Shown here: piece after piece, positions 52,216 to 61,400 of the stretch
How the letters are laid out: every line of letters starts with the position of its first letter
Numbering within the stretch: position 1 is the first letter of the stretch
Assembly: GCA_017621845.1 (NCBI GenBank)
Contig: JAGASI010000020.1
Location: 24,149 to 88,148 of the forward strand
Reading direction: 5' to 3'
Length of the DNA: 64,000 nucleotides
From: Muribaculaceae bacterium
GTDB lineage: Bacteria; Bacteroidota; Bacteroidia; Bacteroidales; Muribaculaceae
Notes under the pieces: model-generated
Told to the model about the DNA's origin: nothing
Databases searched by the model: none
The model's input: only the letters and a program-made list of their open reading frames with translations
Translations under genes and position numbers: made by a program

Positions 52216-53667
52216 TTAGGGTTCTGAATCATGAGCCGGAAGGCGTTGAGGGTCGCCTTTCAGACCAATCGAGGCTCCAAACTCCAGGAGAAAGTCGATG
52301 GCTGCTTGTCTGGAAGGTTGGATGAGGCAGTCGCGTGAAACTTGGGTGAGATTTTTCATTAATAAACCAACTTCACGCCCCTGAGGAAGATTAAACATTG
52401 CCATTATGTCATGACCATTGAGTGCAGGGCGGAATGCGCGCTCGGCATCAAGCAGGTTGATGGTCTTGAATTTTTCTTCAACGAGGTCAAAGTTGTCGAG
52501 AAATCGTTGTTTTTTGGCAATATTTTTGGAAGTGATGTCGGCTCGGGCGAGTATCATCAGGTCGGCAAGGTCTTGTTCGGCGTAATTGATAAGTCGTCTG
52601 ACAGCGCTATCAGTGACCTCGTCCTCGACCAATGCTATAGGGCGCATGTGCAACTCGACGAGTTTGGCAACCTTTTTCATTTCTTGTCCCATAGGGAGAG
52701 TCAGGCGTGAGAAAATTCGTGGGACCATCTTTGAGCCGATAAAATTGTGGTTATGGAACGTCCACCCAATCTTGTCCACCCATCGTTTGGTGACAGGCTT
52801 GGCGATATCGTGAAGTAGAGCGGCCCATCGGACCCATATATCGTCGGTGGCTCGAGAGACGTTGTCGAGAACCTCAAGAGTGTGGTAGAAGTTGTCTTTA
52901 TGACCGCGTCCATGTATAATCTCAATGCCACTCATGGCGGCAAGTTCGGGAAGAATGAGGCGTAGCAGGCCCGACTTCAACAGCAGGTCCCAGCCGATTG
53001 AAGGTCGAGGCGAGGCCATGATTTTCTGTAGCTCGTCTTTGATGCGCTCGCGGGTTATAATTTCTATGCGTGATGCATTACGCGAGATGGCGTCAAAGGT
53101 CTCTGGCGCAATTTTAAAGTCGAGTTGAGTGGCAAATCTGACAGCGCGCATCATTCTCAGTGGGTCATCGGAGAATGTGATATCGGGGTCGAGAGGAGTG
53201 CGTATCGTCCGAGCTTTGAGGTCAGCGATTCCGTTGTAGTTGTCAATAAGTTCGCCAAATGAGTCATGGTTGATGCTTAGAGCCATGGCGTTGATTGTAA
53301 AGTCGCGACGGGCGATGTCTTCTTCGAGCGTGCCGTCCTCAACGATGGGATTGCGCGAGTCGCGATGATATGATTCGCGACGTGCTCCTACAAATTCGAG
53401 TTCGAGATCGCGACGGCACACCTGGGCTGTGCCATAATTGCGATAGACATTCACTCGTGTGCCATGTCCGAGTCTTTTGCCAACGGCCCTGGCAAGCTCT
53501 ATTCCCGAGCCAACGGTTACAAAGTCGATGTCTTTGCTGTGACGTTTCAGCATAAGGTCGCGCACATAGCCACCCACGACATAACACTCCCTGCCGATAG
53601 TGTCAGCTACCGAGCCTACTTGTTTAAAGATCGGATTGTCAATAAGAAATGAATAATTGTCGGGCAT
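52216..53667 (-). CDS. cca: CCA-adding tRNA nucleotidyltransferase / poly(A) polymerase family with HD domain
   Basis: A 483-residue protein. The class II nucleotidyltransferase head is YVVGGYVRDLMLKRHSKDIDFV (metal aspartates in KDIDF) and RRDFTINAMALS. A C-terminal HD phosphohydrolase domain follows, with LLHDIAKPVTKRW and NHNFIGSKM. It adds or repairs the 3' CCA of tRNAs, needed here because neither tRNA gene encodes CCA. It lies 37 bp after the M24 peptidase gene in a long minus-strand run. Confidence 0.93.
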   Translation of the reverse strand: MPDNYSFLIDNPIFKQVGSVADTIGRECYVVGGYVRDLMLKRHSKDIDFVTVGSGIELARAVGKRLGHGTRVNVYRNYGTAQVCRRDLELEFVGARRESYHRDSRNPIVEDGTLEEDIARRDFTINAMALSINHDSFGELIDNYNGIADLKARTIRTPLDPDITFSDDPLRMMRAVRFATQLDFKIAPETFDAISRNASRIEIITRERIKDELQKIMASPRPSIGWDLLLKSGLLRLILPELAAMSGIEIIHGRGHKDNFYHTLEVLDNVSRATDDIWVRWAALLHDIAKPVTKRWVDKIGWTFHNHNFIGSKMVPRIFSRLTLPMGQEMKKVAKLVELHMRPIALVEDEVTDSAVRRLINYAEQDLADLMILARADITSKNIAKKQRFLDNFDLVEEKFKTINLLDAERAFRPALNGHDIMAMFNLPQGREVGLLMKNLTQVSRDCLIQPSRQAAIDFLLEFGASIGLKGDPQRLPAHDSEP

Positions 53668-53704
53668 TGTTATATCTTGGAGTTGCGGTAGGTTAAAAAT
53701 GTTC

Positions 53705-54931
53705 TCAGGCCCATTGGTTATCTCCGAGGATACCTATAGACTCCGGGGCATTGGTGACACATTGCATGGGGCCGTTGTCTTGCACGATATAAGTGTTCTC
53801 GATGCCGACAGCTCCCACGTGAGGAATTACAAATTTAGGTTCGAGGGCTATGACATTGCCGGCTTGAAGTATATTTTTGGAACGTGGAGCGATTACCGGC
53901 AATTCGTTAATTACGATGCCTACGCCGTGACCTACAAATCCGGCATGTTGGCGATGCCCCATGAAGTAGTGCTCGAGTTTGTGGTCGGTTGCGATAGCTA
54001 CAGCGCGTTCATACAGGTCTTTAGCTGCAATTCCGGGACGTCCCATGTCGGCAAGTTCGCGGCATATCTCGCGAGATACTTCATGGGCGCGCAGTGCTTC
54101 GTCGGGCAAGTCTCCGACAGTGAATGTGCGTGTCATATCGGTCATGTAGCCGGTATAATTGCCGTTGACGTCAATCATGACTGCCAACCCTGGACGCAGT
54201 ATAGTGCCGTCGGCTCCTACCGGAAGGGATGGCGATGCTCCGGCGCCACCCATTGCGAAGTCGTAGGGTGAGGGAGAGTCGGCATTATCGCCGGCGAGTA
54301 TGTTGCCCATGTGTAGCTCCATGTCGGGACCTGACACGCGGAAGAGTCCGAGACATCCTTCAAGTCGTGAAGTGCGTTCAATCTCTATTTGTAGCTCGAT
54401 GTCGGTCATGCCTTCGCGATAAAGATGAGGTATCTGGCAATATACATGTTCGTGGCTAATTCCTGATTGACGTATCAACGATTGTTCATAAGGAGTCTTG
54501 GTGGCGCGGGCAATATTTAGGACGCCATCGGCGTTACCCCAGGTCTTAAGCCTCAATGCTGTCGCTTGGCGTTGTATGTGGTTGTAAGAGATTTCATCAA
54601 GTTCGAGGCCTACATTGCCAAGAACTGAGGGTGTGACTCCCAAGGTGTTCATGCAGTCAAGTATCTGCTCGGGTTTGCGCAGGTATATAACATCTTCCCC
54701 TTTAAGCTGAGCAGGACGTTTTACCATCCACAGTATGCGACGTAACTGTTTGATATATATTGCAAATCCACAGAATACGCGACCGCTCAAGTAATATGTG
54801 TTGGTTGCTGAGCACACCACCAGAGAGTCGAGCCCCGATGCTGTCATGGCCGCGTCTATATGGCCGAGGCGACGGGACAGTTCCTCGTCGCTCAATAGTA
54901 GTAGTCGATCAGATGTTTTGATATGATCCAT
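53705..54931 (-). CDS. M24 family metallopeptidase (Xaa-Pro aminopeptidase-like)
   Basis: A 408-residue protein with the creatinase/prolidase N-terminal domain (about 1-160) and the pita-bread catalytic domain. Metal ligands are seen in MIDVNGNYTGYMTDMTRTF (two Asp), GFVGHGVGI (His), ALEPKFV (Glu) and GIENTY (Glu). Predicted cytoplasmic aminopeptidase acting on X-Pro peptides. It lies between the HAD phosphatase gene (36-bp gap) and cca. Confidence 0.9.
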   Translation of the reverse strand: MDHIKTSDRLLLLSDEELSRRLGHIDAAMTASGLDSLVVCSATNTYYLSGRVFCGFAIYIKQLRRILWMVKRPAQLKGEDVIYLRKPEQILDCMNTLGVTPSVLGNVGLELDEISYNHIQRQATALRLKTWGNADGVLNIARATKTPYEQSLIRQSGISHEHVYCQIPHLYREGMTDIELQIEIERTSRLEGCLGLFRVSGPDMELHMGNILAGDNADSPSPYDFAMGGAGASPSLPVGADGTILRPGLAVMIDVNGNYTGYMTDMTRTFTVGDLPDEALRAHEVSREICRELADMGRPGIAAKDLYERAVAIATDHKLEHYFMGHRQHAGFVGHGVGIVINELPVIAPRSKNILQAGNVIALEPKFVIPHVGAVGIENTYIVQDNGPMQCVTNAPESIGILGDNQWA

Positions 54932-54967
54932 TTTAAAGATGTTTTTAAGTTAGTTGGCCGGAGGAAT

Positions 54968-55600
54968 TCACTTGAGGGTGATGATGTCCTCCAAATCTTT
55001 AAAACGTTTGAGTGTGAAGTCGGGTTTATCGACATGCCCAAATCCATAGGAGGCAAAAATCATACCAACACCGGCTTTACGTGCGGCATTGGCATCGCCT
55101 TGAGTATCACCGACATAATAGGGCGATTTAAGTTGGTGGCGATTGATAAGCAATTTGATGTTATCGGTCTTGTCCAATCCTGTGCCTCCATGGCTGAGAG
55201 CTTCGGTGAAATAAGGTCTCAGACCGGTATAGTCAAGGAAGTTCTCCAACCCGTGAGAACCACAGTTGCTGACCATGAATAACCGACGGCCGCGTGCAAT
55301 TTTAGAGATTGTCGTGGTGACATCGGGATATAGTCGGCCTCCGAGTATGGGCATCATTGTCCGTTCGTTATTGTCGAGAAGTTTCAAGAAGGTATCCTTA
55401 TCTTGTACGTCATCACACAGGTTCTTGACGATGTCCTCGAGGTGCATGCCCATATACTTCATGAGCGTGTCGCAAGTCACCGGGTGATGTGGAATGTTCA
55501 GCCGGTCAAATGTGGTGTTCCAGATAGTACAATATGAGTCTACGGCATTCCAGAGAGTGCCGTCCATGTCAAATATCAGGCTGTCACAATCTAACTTCAT
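54968..55600 (-). CDS. HAD family hydrolase, phosphoglycolate phosphatase-like
   Basis: A 210-residue HAD hydrolase. Motif I is FDMDGTLWNAVD, motif II VSNCGSHG and motif IV YYVGDTQGDANAARKAG. A helical cap lies between I and II (about 15-85), as in phosphoglycolate and beta-phosphoglucomutase enzymes. The Trp after DGTL is unusual for Gph itself, so the substrate is left open. It lies in the minus-strand run between gldH and the M24 gene. Confidence 0.88.
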   Translation of the reverse strand: MKLDCDSLIFDMDGTLWNAVDSYCTIWNTTFDRLNIPHHPVTCDTLMKYMGMHLEDIVKNLCDDVQDKDTFLKLLDNNERTMMPILGGRLYPDVTTTISKIARGRRLFMVSNCGSHGLENFLDYTGLRPYFTEALSHGGTGLDKTDNIKLLINRHQLKSPYYVGDTQGDANAARKAGVGMIFASYGFGHVDKPDFTLKRFKDLEDIITLK

Positions 55601-55662
55601 AACTCAACTCGGTTATAAATTTAAGTTTATAGGAGTCGTGAGATTTGTCCGACCTCACCTCG

Positions 55663-56253
55663 TTAATTCAAGACAGTGAGTCCAATCTTAAAAATCTCGG
55701 GGACGGCTTCAACCCTCATGATGTGTTTGAGCGTCAGTTCGCTCCCACCATTGATTTTATAGCGTGTGGCGACGGTGTCGCTGAATTGGTAGTCAACGCC
55801 TGTGCCATGCCCTTTCCAACGCCCATAATCGTCAGCAATCACGATATTGAAGGTGTCGGCAACTATGGTGTCACCGCTGGGATAGCGGGCCTGAAGCCAA
55901 AGGTTGGCATAGGGATAGGCATCGGAGTGACATATGGTGATGGCCAGGGATGTGGTTCCTTGGGCCGGAGTATGTGGCTTGGATGCGGTATGGTCATTGA
56001 CAGTTGTTGTATCTTGTAAGGTTGTCGTGTCGTCAATGGCCAATGTCTTGTCAATAACGGTTAACTTCTCGTTTAGTGGAATTTTGAATGTGAGTTCTTG
56101 TCCATAGGCCCATCCCTCGGGGTTAATCTCAATATATTGTCCGGGATCTTTGTTGATGTCGGTGCATGACCATAGTAGTGGTAATAGCATCAATATTATT
56201 ACCGACAGGAATATGTTGAGAGGTGTAAGGTGTATGTCAGGATTTATTCTCAT
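55663..56253 (-). CDS. gldH: Gliding motility lipoprotein GldH
   Basis: A 196-residue lipoprotein: hydrophobic segment then lipobox LLWSC with Cys at about residue 29. GldH-like features follow: an INPEGWAYGQELTFKIPL strand pair and a C-terminal DYGRWKGHGTGVDY...KHIMRVE. A Thr-rich insert of about 45 residues lies in the middle. GldH belongs to the gliding/type IX secretion gene set of Bacteroidota and is kept in non-motile members. ATG 56253 lies inside the last codons of the PSP1 gene (17-base overlap). Confidence 0.85.
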   Translation of the reverse strand: MRINPDIHLTPLNIFLSVIILMLLPLLWSCTDINKDPGQYIEINPEGWAYGQELTFKIPLNEKLTVIDKTLAIDDTTTLQDTTTVNDHTASKPHTPAQGTTSLAITICHSDAYPYANLWLQARYPSGDTIVADTFNIVIADDYGRWKGHGTGVDYQFSDTVATRYKINGGSELTLKHIMRVEAVPEIFKIGLTVLN

Positions 56254-57613
56254 TGTTGGGCTGAGACGGTTTGGGACGGTGGCTTTCATTATTAACACGG
56301 CCACGTCCGCGATTGGATCGGTTGTTGGGGTCCTTGGCTTGGGAGTCTCGGTTGTCCGGTCGCTCTTTGGGTTGTTTGTCTGATTGGGGATTTTTGTTCT
56401 GGCTTTTTGTCTGAGAGTCTTTGTCACGACTTCTCGATGACTTTTTCCTCTTTTTCTTTTTGTCAAATCGGGTGAGTTCATCTTGGTCCAGAAGATCATT
56501 GTATGCTTTGGACCGTTCGGCTTCGGCGGCATCATCTTCACGAAGCAGAGTCAGTGGTTTCTCACCGGCTTTGTTCATGGCAATTATTTCAAACACGCGC
56601 TCAGGGTCGAGAGTAACGAGGTTTACGGCCAAAGTCTTATCGGTCGAGTAGGTAATCTCGCGTTTGAAGTAATCGGTTTTGAAGTGATAGTATGTGGCGT
56701 CGGCGGTCTCGAGTCGTATGTTTTTAGGAGGTAACTTCTTGGAGGCCTCGACATAAGCGTCTACCTCAAAGTTGAGGCAACACTTGAGTTTGGCACACTG
56801 TCCGGCCAGTTTCTGGGGGTTGAGCGAGATGTCCTGGAAGCGGGCGGCACTGGTAACCACTGAGACAAAGTTGGTCATCCAACTCGAGCAACATAACGGA
56901 CGTCCGCAGGGGCCTATGCCGCCAATGCGGCCGGCTTCTTGGCGGGCACCGATTTGTTTCATTTCAATCCTTACCTTAAATGTCTCGGCAAGGACTTTGA
57001 TAAGTTGACGGAAGTCGACACGTTCATCGGCAATATAATAGAAAATGGCTTTGTTGCCATCGCCTTGATACTCGACGTCACCGATTTTCATGTTGAGGTT
57101 GAGCGACGCCGCGATTTTGCGGGCTCTGATCATGGTGTCGTTTTCGCGAGCCTTGGCTTCCTCATATTTTTCGAGATCAGAGGGCTTGGCCTTACGGAAT
57201 ATACGTTTAACCTCAGCATTGGGTTTGATGTTGGCCTTGCGTATCTGGAGTCGAACAAGAGCACCGGTCAGAGTCACGCATCCTATATCATGTCCCGGAT
57301 GGGCCTCGACAGCAACCATGTCGCCAATCTTCAGGGGAATATTGGTGGAGTTTTTGTAAAAATCCTTACGTGTGTTTTTAAATTGTACCTCGACCATGTC
57401 ATCATCGGCATATCCGCCGGGGATGTCATTGAGGTAGTTGAAGCAGTGAAGTTTGCCACGAGGTATGTCAGAAGTGTGAATGTAAGGATTGTTGGTAGCC
57501 GTGTCGTTGTCCCGGGTGTCATTGCCGTCAGAAGTCGAGTCGGATGAGACGTTGTCTGTCTGAGGCTCGACATTCTCGCGGTTTTTATTGTTGTCTTGGG
57601 GATTGGAATACAT
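56237..57613 (-). CDS. PSP1 domain protein, RicT/YaaT-like
   Basis: A 458-residue protein. The central PSP1 domain (about 60-330) has the conserved cysteine set GPCGRPLCCSSW and GQCAKLKCCLNFE, which in B. subtilis RicT helps bind an Fe-S cluster. The last ~90 residues are disordered and basic, rich in K, R, S, N and Q with an RGRGR element, suggesting RNA contact. RicT is part of the Y-complex that steers RNase Y in Bacillus, and here the gene starts 10 bp after rny. Start: ATG 57613; a TTG seven codons upstream overlaps rny. Confidence 0.9.
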   Translation of the reverse strand: MYSNPQDNNKNRENVEPQTDNVSSDSTSDGNDTRDNDTATNNPYIHTSDIPRGKLHCFNYLNDIPGGYADDDMVEVQFKNTRKDFYKNSTNIPLKIGDMVAVEAHPGHDIGCVTLTGALVRLQIRKANIKPNAEVKRIFRKAKPSDLEKYEEAKARENDTMIRARKIAASLNLNMKIGDVEYQGDGNKAIFYYIADERVDFRQLIKVLAETFKVRIEMKQIGARQEAGRIGGIGPCGRPLCCSSWMTNFVSVVTSAARFQDISLNPQKLAGQCAKLKCCLNFEVDAYVEASKKLPPKNIRLETADATYYHFKTDYFKREITYSTDKTLAVNLVTLDPERVFEIIAMNKAGEKPLTLLREDDAAEAERSKAYNDLLDQDELTRFDKKKKRKKSSRSRDKDSQTKSQNKNPQSDKQPKERPDNRDSQAKDPNNRSNRGRGRVNNESHRPKPSQPNNENKS

Positions 57614-57623
57614 GGCAGGAGTT

Positions 57624-59165
57624 TTATTTTGCAAAACTTACAGAGCGGGTCTCGCGTATGACAGTGATTTTGACTTGTCCGGGATATGTCATCTCGTCTT
57701 GGATGCGACGAGCTATCTCGGCCGACAGTTTTTCGGTCTCGATATCATCAATCTTGTCGGCTCCAACTATTACTCGTAGCTCGCGTCCGGCTTGTATGGC
57801 ATAAGTCTTGATTACACCGGGATATGACAGGGCGAGTTGTTCGAGGTCCTTAAGACGTTTGATATATGCTTCTACAATTTCGCGACGTGCACCTGGACGA
57901 GCGCCGGAGATTGCATCACAGACCTGTACTATCGGTGCTAATAGCGAGGTCTGTTCAATCTCGTCATGGTGGGCACCGATGGCGTTGCATATCTCGGGTT
58001 TTTCTTTATATTTCTCGGCGAGTTTCATGCCTAATAGAGCGTGTGGCAGTTCGGGCTCTTCGTCGGGTACTTTACCGATGTCGTGCAGTAGACCGGCGCG
58101 ACGTGCTTTCTTGGGATTAAGGCCAAGTTCGGCAGCCATGATAGCACACAGATTGGCAGTCTCGCGAGAGTGTTGCAGGAGGTTCTGTCCATAAGATGAA
58201 CGGTATTTCATTTTGCCCACCATACGTATCAGGTCGGGGTGAAGCCCGTGAATACCAAGGTCAATGGCTGTGCGTTTACCGGTCTCGATTATTTCGTCCT
58301 CGACTTGTTTCCTGACTTTTGTGACGACTTCTTCTATGCGTGCCGGGTGGATGCGGCCGTCAGATACAAGCTGGTGTAGAGCGAGGCGTGCAATTTCTCG
58401 TCTGACTGGGTCAAATCCCGAGAGGACAATGGCCTCGGGAGTATCGTCAACGATAATTTCGATGCCGGTTGCAGCTTCAAGAGCGCGTATGTTGCGACCT
58501 TCGCGACCGATGATGCGACCTTTGATTTCATCTGAGTCGATATGGAATACCGATACTGAGTTTTCGATAGCAGTCTCGGTGGCTGTGCGTTGGATTGTCT
58601 GGACGATGATACGTTTGGCTTCCTTGTTGGCTGTCATTTTGGCCTCGTCCATGATGTCGTTGATATAGGATGCGGCTGCAGTCTGAGCCTCGTCTTTAAG
58701 TGATTGTATGAGTTTTTCCTTGGCTTCCTCAGAGGTAAGGCCCGAGATGTGCTCGAGTGTCTGTCTTACCGAGGCGGTCATTGTGTCGAGTTGGGCTTGC
58801 TTGGCCTCTACGGCTTGGAATTGGTCGTTGAGTTTGTTGCGTGAGGCTTCAATTTCATTGCGTGCACGTTGGTTTTCACTCTGTTGTTGGTTGAGTTGAA
58901 GCTCGCGTTGTTTTTGTTTGGCTTCGACAGATTGCACTTTGGACAGGCGCAGGGTGGCTTGTTTCTCGGCGTCTGATGTAATCTTGAGTGCTTGTTCTCT
59001 ACCTTGAAGTTCTTTGTTTTTCTTGATGTCTTCGGCTTCGCGCTCGGCATCTTCGATAATTAACTTGGCTCTTGAGCGTGCCATGGAGCGTTGTACCAGG
59101 AGGGTGACAACGGCGGCGGCCACGGCGGCCAATACTGCTATTGATATTGTAGTTACTGTATCCAT
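57624..59165 (-). CDS. rny: Ribonuclease Y
   Basis: A 513-residue membrane-anchored endoribonuclease. It has an N-terminal membrane helix (residues about 5-25), a long coiled coil to about 190, a KH domain ([31 protein letters not shown]) and an HD domain ([13 protein letters not shown] ... [13 protein letters not shown]). RNase Y starts mRNA decay at the inner membrane. The PSP1/RicT-like gene follows 10 bp later. A structured 230-bp region lies upstream. Confidence 0.97.
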   Translation of the reverse strand: MDTVTTISIAVLAAVAAAVVTLLVQRSMARSRAKLIIEDAEREAEDIKKNKELQGREQALKITSDAEKQATLRLSKVQSVEAKQKQRELQLNQQQSENQRARNEIEASRNKLNDQFQAVEAKQAQLDTMTASVRQTLEHISGLTSEEAKEKLIQSLKDEAQTAAASYINDIMDEAKMTANKEAKRIIVQTIQRTATETAIENSVSVFHIDSDEIKGRIIGREGRNIRALEAATGIEIIVDDTPEAIVLSGFDPVRREIARLALHQLVSDGRIHPARIEEVVTKVRKQVEDEIIETGKRTAIDLGIHGLHPDLIRMVGKMKYRSSYGQNLLQHSRETANLCAIMAAELGLNPKKARRAGLLHDIGKVPDEEPELPHALLGMKLAEKYKEKPEICNAIGAHHDEIEQTSLLAPIVQVCDAISGARPGARREIVEAYIKRLKDLEQLALSYPGVIKTYAIQAGRELRVIVGADKIDDIETEKLSAEIARRIQDEMTYPGQVKITVIRETRSVSFAK

Positions 59166-59240
59166 GATTTTGAAATATTAATCGTGATAAAATAGATATG
59201 TAAGGTAATTAAGAGTTATAAAATAATAGATGTGGTTAAT

Positions 59241-59297
59241 AAAAAAAGCACTCGGCGAGACTCAATGGCGGGAATGTGGCATGAGTCTCGTGAGTGC
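59241..59297 (-). terminator. Strong terminator between zapA and rny
   Basis: On the minus strand GCACTCACGAGACTCA (59297-59282) pairs with TGAGTCTCGCCGAGTGC (59264-59248) apart from one small mismatch, followed by seven T (59247-59241). It would end the zapA transcript or a small RNA before rny. Confidence 0.85.
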
Positions 59298-59395
59298 GGG
59301 GGTTAAAATACAGTTTGGTACCGGTCTGTATTTGATATCTTACTGTGGTGTTTTACCGTGTTTGTTTGTTCGGATAGAGTAGGGGCAGCGGTATA
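59298..59395 (-). ncRNA. Possible small RNA or structured 3' UTR after zapA
   Basis: The 98 nt between the zapA stop and the terminator contain a hairpin, AAATACAG...CTGTATTT (minus strand 59333-59306), and no ORF. With the terminator this makes a ~150-nt structured unit. 6S RNA lies beside zapA in many bacteria, but I could not build the 6S open-bubble fold here, and no promoter box was seen. It may simply be an UTR. Confidence 0.3.
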
Positions 59396-59725
59396 TTATT
59401 GGGCATCATCTGACCTGTGCGAGTAAACGTTTGGGTCGTTTGTCAGGGCGAGCAGACGGTCGAGCTCGGCTTCAAACGTGTCTACAATGCCTTGTCGTTG
59501 TGCCACGGTGTGGCTGAGTTGATAGTAAAGCTTGGCAAACTGGAACGCGACCATCGCGAGAACTTCCTTGGAGGTCTTATTCTCAAATTCATGACGCCAT
59601 GTCGACCATACTTTGTTGACGTTATACTCGGCTTCGCGCACGACTTCCTCGGCCTGAGGGTTGATTGTCATGCTGATGGGTGTAACATCGGCTATCTTGA
59701 TAGATATTTTTTGTTGTTCCTTCAT
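59396..59725 (-). CDS. zapA: Cell division protein ZapA
   Basis: A 109-residue protein with the ZapA start (ISIKIADVTPISMTINPQAEEVVREAEYNVNKVW) and C-terminal helix for dimer/tetramer coiled coils (MVAFQFAKLYYQLSH..). It promotes bundling of FtsZ filaments. It lies 80 bp after a small coiled-coil gene on the same strand, which in Bacteroidota often accompanies zapA. Confidence 0.88.
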   Translation of the reverse strand: MKEQQKISIKIADVTPISMTINPQAEEVVREAEYNVNKVWSTWRHEFENKTSKEVLAMVAFQFAKLYYQLSHTVAQRQGIVDTFEAELDRLLALTNDPNVYSHRSDDAQ

Positions 59726-59805
59726 TTATTACAAACAATGGTAAAGCATCATCTCGGTGGTCTTAATATCCTGATGCCAATATTATGTAACAGGCAATAA
59801 TGGGG

Positions 59806-60099
59806 TTAAGACTGGATGTCAGCAATACAGCGGTCAATATCCCGCACTAAACCTGAAATCATGGCACGAGTCTTATCCAACGAGTCGCGGTCCGGGGCAA
59901 TGGTTGACGCCAAGGTCATATACTCAAGTTCAAGCTTGAGCTTCTCGACTGTTTTGGTTTGTGCCTCAAGAAGAGCTTCCAATTCAGTTATACGAGCCAA
60001 AGCCTTGTCTCGCTGATCGACAACACTTTTGTAACGGTCGGTCAGAAATCGAGACTTCTCGGCGATGCGCCTCAGTGATAGTTCTAAGTCTGATGCCAT
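59806..60099 (-). CDS. Small coiled-coil protein upstream of zapA
   Basis: A 97-residue, highly charged helical protein; residues about 8-65 form a heptad coiled coil (LSLRRIAEKSRFLTDRYKSV..). It starts at ATG 60099, since the -7 box at 60115 lies inside the longer open frame. The neighbour is zapA. By analogy with ZapB-type partners it may take part in division, but this is inferred from context only. Confidence 0.8.
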   Translation of the reverse strand: MASDLELSLRRIAEKSRFLTDRYKSVVDQRDKALARITELEALLEAQTKTVEKLKLELEYMTLASTIAPDRDSLDKTRAMISGLVRDIDRCIADIQS

Positions 60100-60114
60100 T
60101 TTTCCAAATTTTGA

Positions 60115-60122
60115 CAAAAGTA
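60115..60122 (-). promoter_or_regulatory. Promoter -7 box for the coiled-coil gene and zapA
   Basis: TACTTTTG on the minus strand with TTG 21 nt upstream, 16 bp before ATG 60099. Confidence 0.75.
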
Positions 60123-60356
60123 ATGATTTTTTTTGACACTCCCCAATATTCAGACGATATTTTTCACGGCGCAGATTAAACAAGCAAGTAAACAAGTAAA
60201 CAAGCAAGTGTAGGTATTGTTGAATGATGGTTGATTTTTTAAAATAAAAAGTGAGATACAAGTTACTATATCACATATTTAAGACTGTTATAACCTGTCC
60301 AAACAGAGCTAAACGGGAGCTAAACTGTGATTTTTGAAAAAAAACTTAAAAAAAAC

Positions 60357-60387
60357 TTGCATCTAATAAAATTAGACTTTATATTTG
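60357..60387 (+). promoter_or_regulatory. Promoter of the HU gene
   Basis: TTG (60357-60359), 20 nt, TATATTTG (60380-60387). It rules out the upstream in-frame ATG at 60385, which overlaps the -7 box. Confidence 0.88.
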
Positions 60388-60432
60388 CACAAATTAATCA
60401 ATTATCCAACCCAATTTAATTCCCAAAGACCA

Positions 60433-60705
60433 ATGAACAAGTCAGAACTCGTTTCAGCTATTGCTGAAAAATCAGGCCTTACTAAAGTTGAAGCCAAGGC
60501 CGCCCTTGATGCTACAGTACAAGCTATCACCGACGCTCTCCGTGAGGGTGAGAAAGTCGCTCTCGTAGGTTTCGGTACTTTCTCTGTTACTGAAAAAGGT
60601 GCTCGTAAAGGTATCAACCCGCGCACCAAAGAAACAATTGAAATCCCCGCTCGTAAAGCCGTTAAATTCAAGCAAGGTGCCGAGTTGGCCGAAAATGTGA
60701 AATAA
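60433..60705 (+). CDS. HU family DNA-binding protein
   Basis: A 90-residue histone-like protein: MNKSELVSAIAEKSGLTKVEAKAALDA, then GFGTFSVTEKGARKGINPRTKETIEIPARKAVKFKQG. The RKGINPRT arm contains the proline that intercalates into the minor groove. It forms dimers that bend and compact DNA. ATG 60433 fits HU proteins and the promoter position. A terminator follows. Confidence 0.97.
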   Translation: MNKSELVSAIAEKSGLTKVEAKAALDATVQAITDALREGEKVALVGFGTFSVTEKGARKGINPRTKETIEIPARKAVKFKQGAELAENVK

Positions 60706-60739
60706 GCCCTATCCATAGATATCGCTTAAAACTTCTATT

Positions 60740-60777
60740 ATCCTCCACGCCTATGTTGGCGTTGGAGGATTTTTTTC
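60740..60777 (+). terminator. Terminator of the HU gene
   Basis: ATCCTCCACGCC (60740-60751) pairs with GGCGTTGGAGGAT (60758-60770) with one bulged T, then a run of T to 60776. Confidence 0.92.
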
Positions 60778-60808
60778 TTGTCTTTACTTCAAAATTTAAT
60801 TAACTTTG
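60778..60808 (+). promoter_or_regulatory. Promoter of the small repeat-protein gene
   Basis: TTG (60778-60780), 20 nt, TAACTTTG (60801-60808). Leader of about 60 nt before ATG 60875. Confidence 0.85.
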
Positions 60809-60874
60809 GGACGTCTAATTCGCTCAAGATACATCAAATACTAAGATTTTTAAATAACTAATTACAATAATATT

Positions 60875-61231
60875 ATGAAAATCAGGTTACTCATTTCGGC
60901 TATTATTTTATCCATTACATCGGTCTTCGCTTTTCCGGCCGGTGATGATTATAATGCACGAGAAGTCCGGCGATATACACGGGAAGCAGAATACTATCAG
61001 CGTCAAGCCGACAGCTACCGACGTGATGCAGCCTACTACCTCAAGCAAGCTGAGAGTTATCAACGAGATGCCGCATACTACACCAAACGAGGTGACACCA
61101 ATCGCGCCCGCGACTATTCGCGACGCGCCGGCCACGCCATGGATAATTACAACGACCGACTAAAACGTGCTGCTAAAGCCGACGAAAAAGCCGCCGACTA
61201 TCTCAAGCGTGCCGCTGACCGGCTTAAATGA
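60875..61231 (+). CDS. Small secreted helical repeat protein
   Basis: A 118-residue protein with a signal peptide cut near VFAFPAG. The mature part is highly charged and carries a 14-residue repeat: AEYYQRQADSYRRD, AAYYLKQAESYQRD, AAYYTKRGDTNRAR, then Lys/Ala-rich helices. Predicted to be a periplasmic or surface helical protein. I do not recognise the family. It stands alone with its own promoter, between the HU and amylase genes. Confidence 0.8.
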   Translation: MKIRLLISAIILSITSVFAFPAGDDYNAREVRRYTREAEYYQRQADSYRRDAAYYLKQAESYQRDAAYYTKRGDTNRARDYSRRAGHAMDNYNDRLKRAAKADEKAADYLKRAADRLK

Positions 61232-61400
61232 AAACTGAAAAAATACACTATATTGACTTCACGTTGACAAGTAAAAGTTTATCAAGAGACTGATACATAC
61301 AATATGGAAACATAACCCAATCAAGTGTAATAGCCTGTTAAATCAATCACGTCAAATATTCTTATTACATATAATATAAACCAACTTCTAAACGATTAAC

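Noticed and set aside
57624..57779. Plus-strand frames opposite rny and PSP1
   Set aside because: They have no family character and lie wholly opposite well-supported genes.
59241..59395. Firm call of 6S RNA
   Set aside because: The location is suggestive, but the long closing stem and central bubble of 6S RNA could not be drawn; kept only as a low-confidence structured region.
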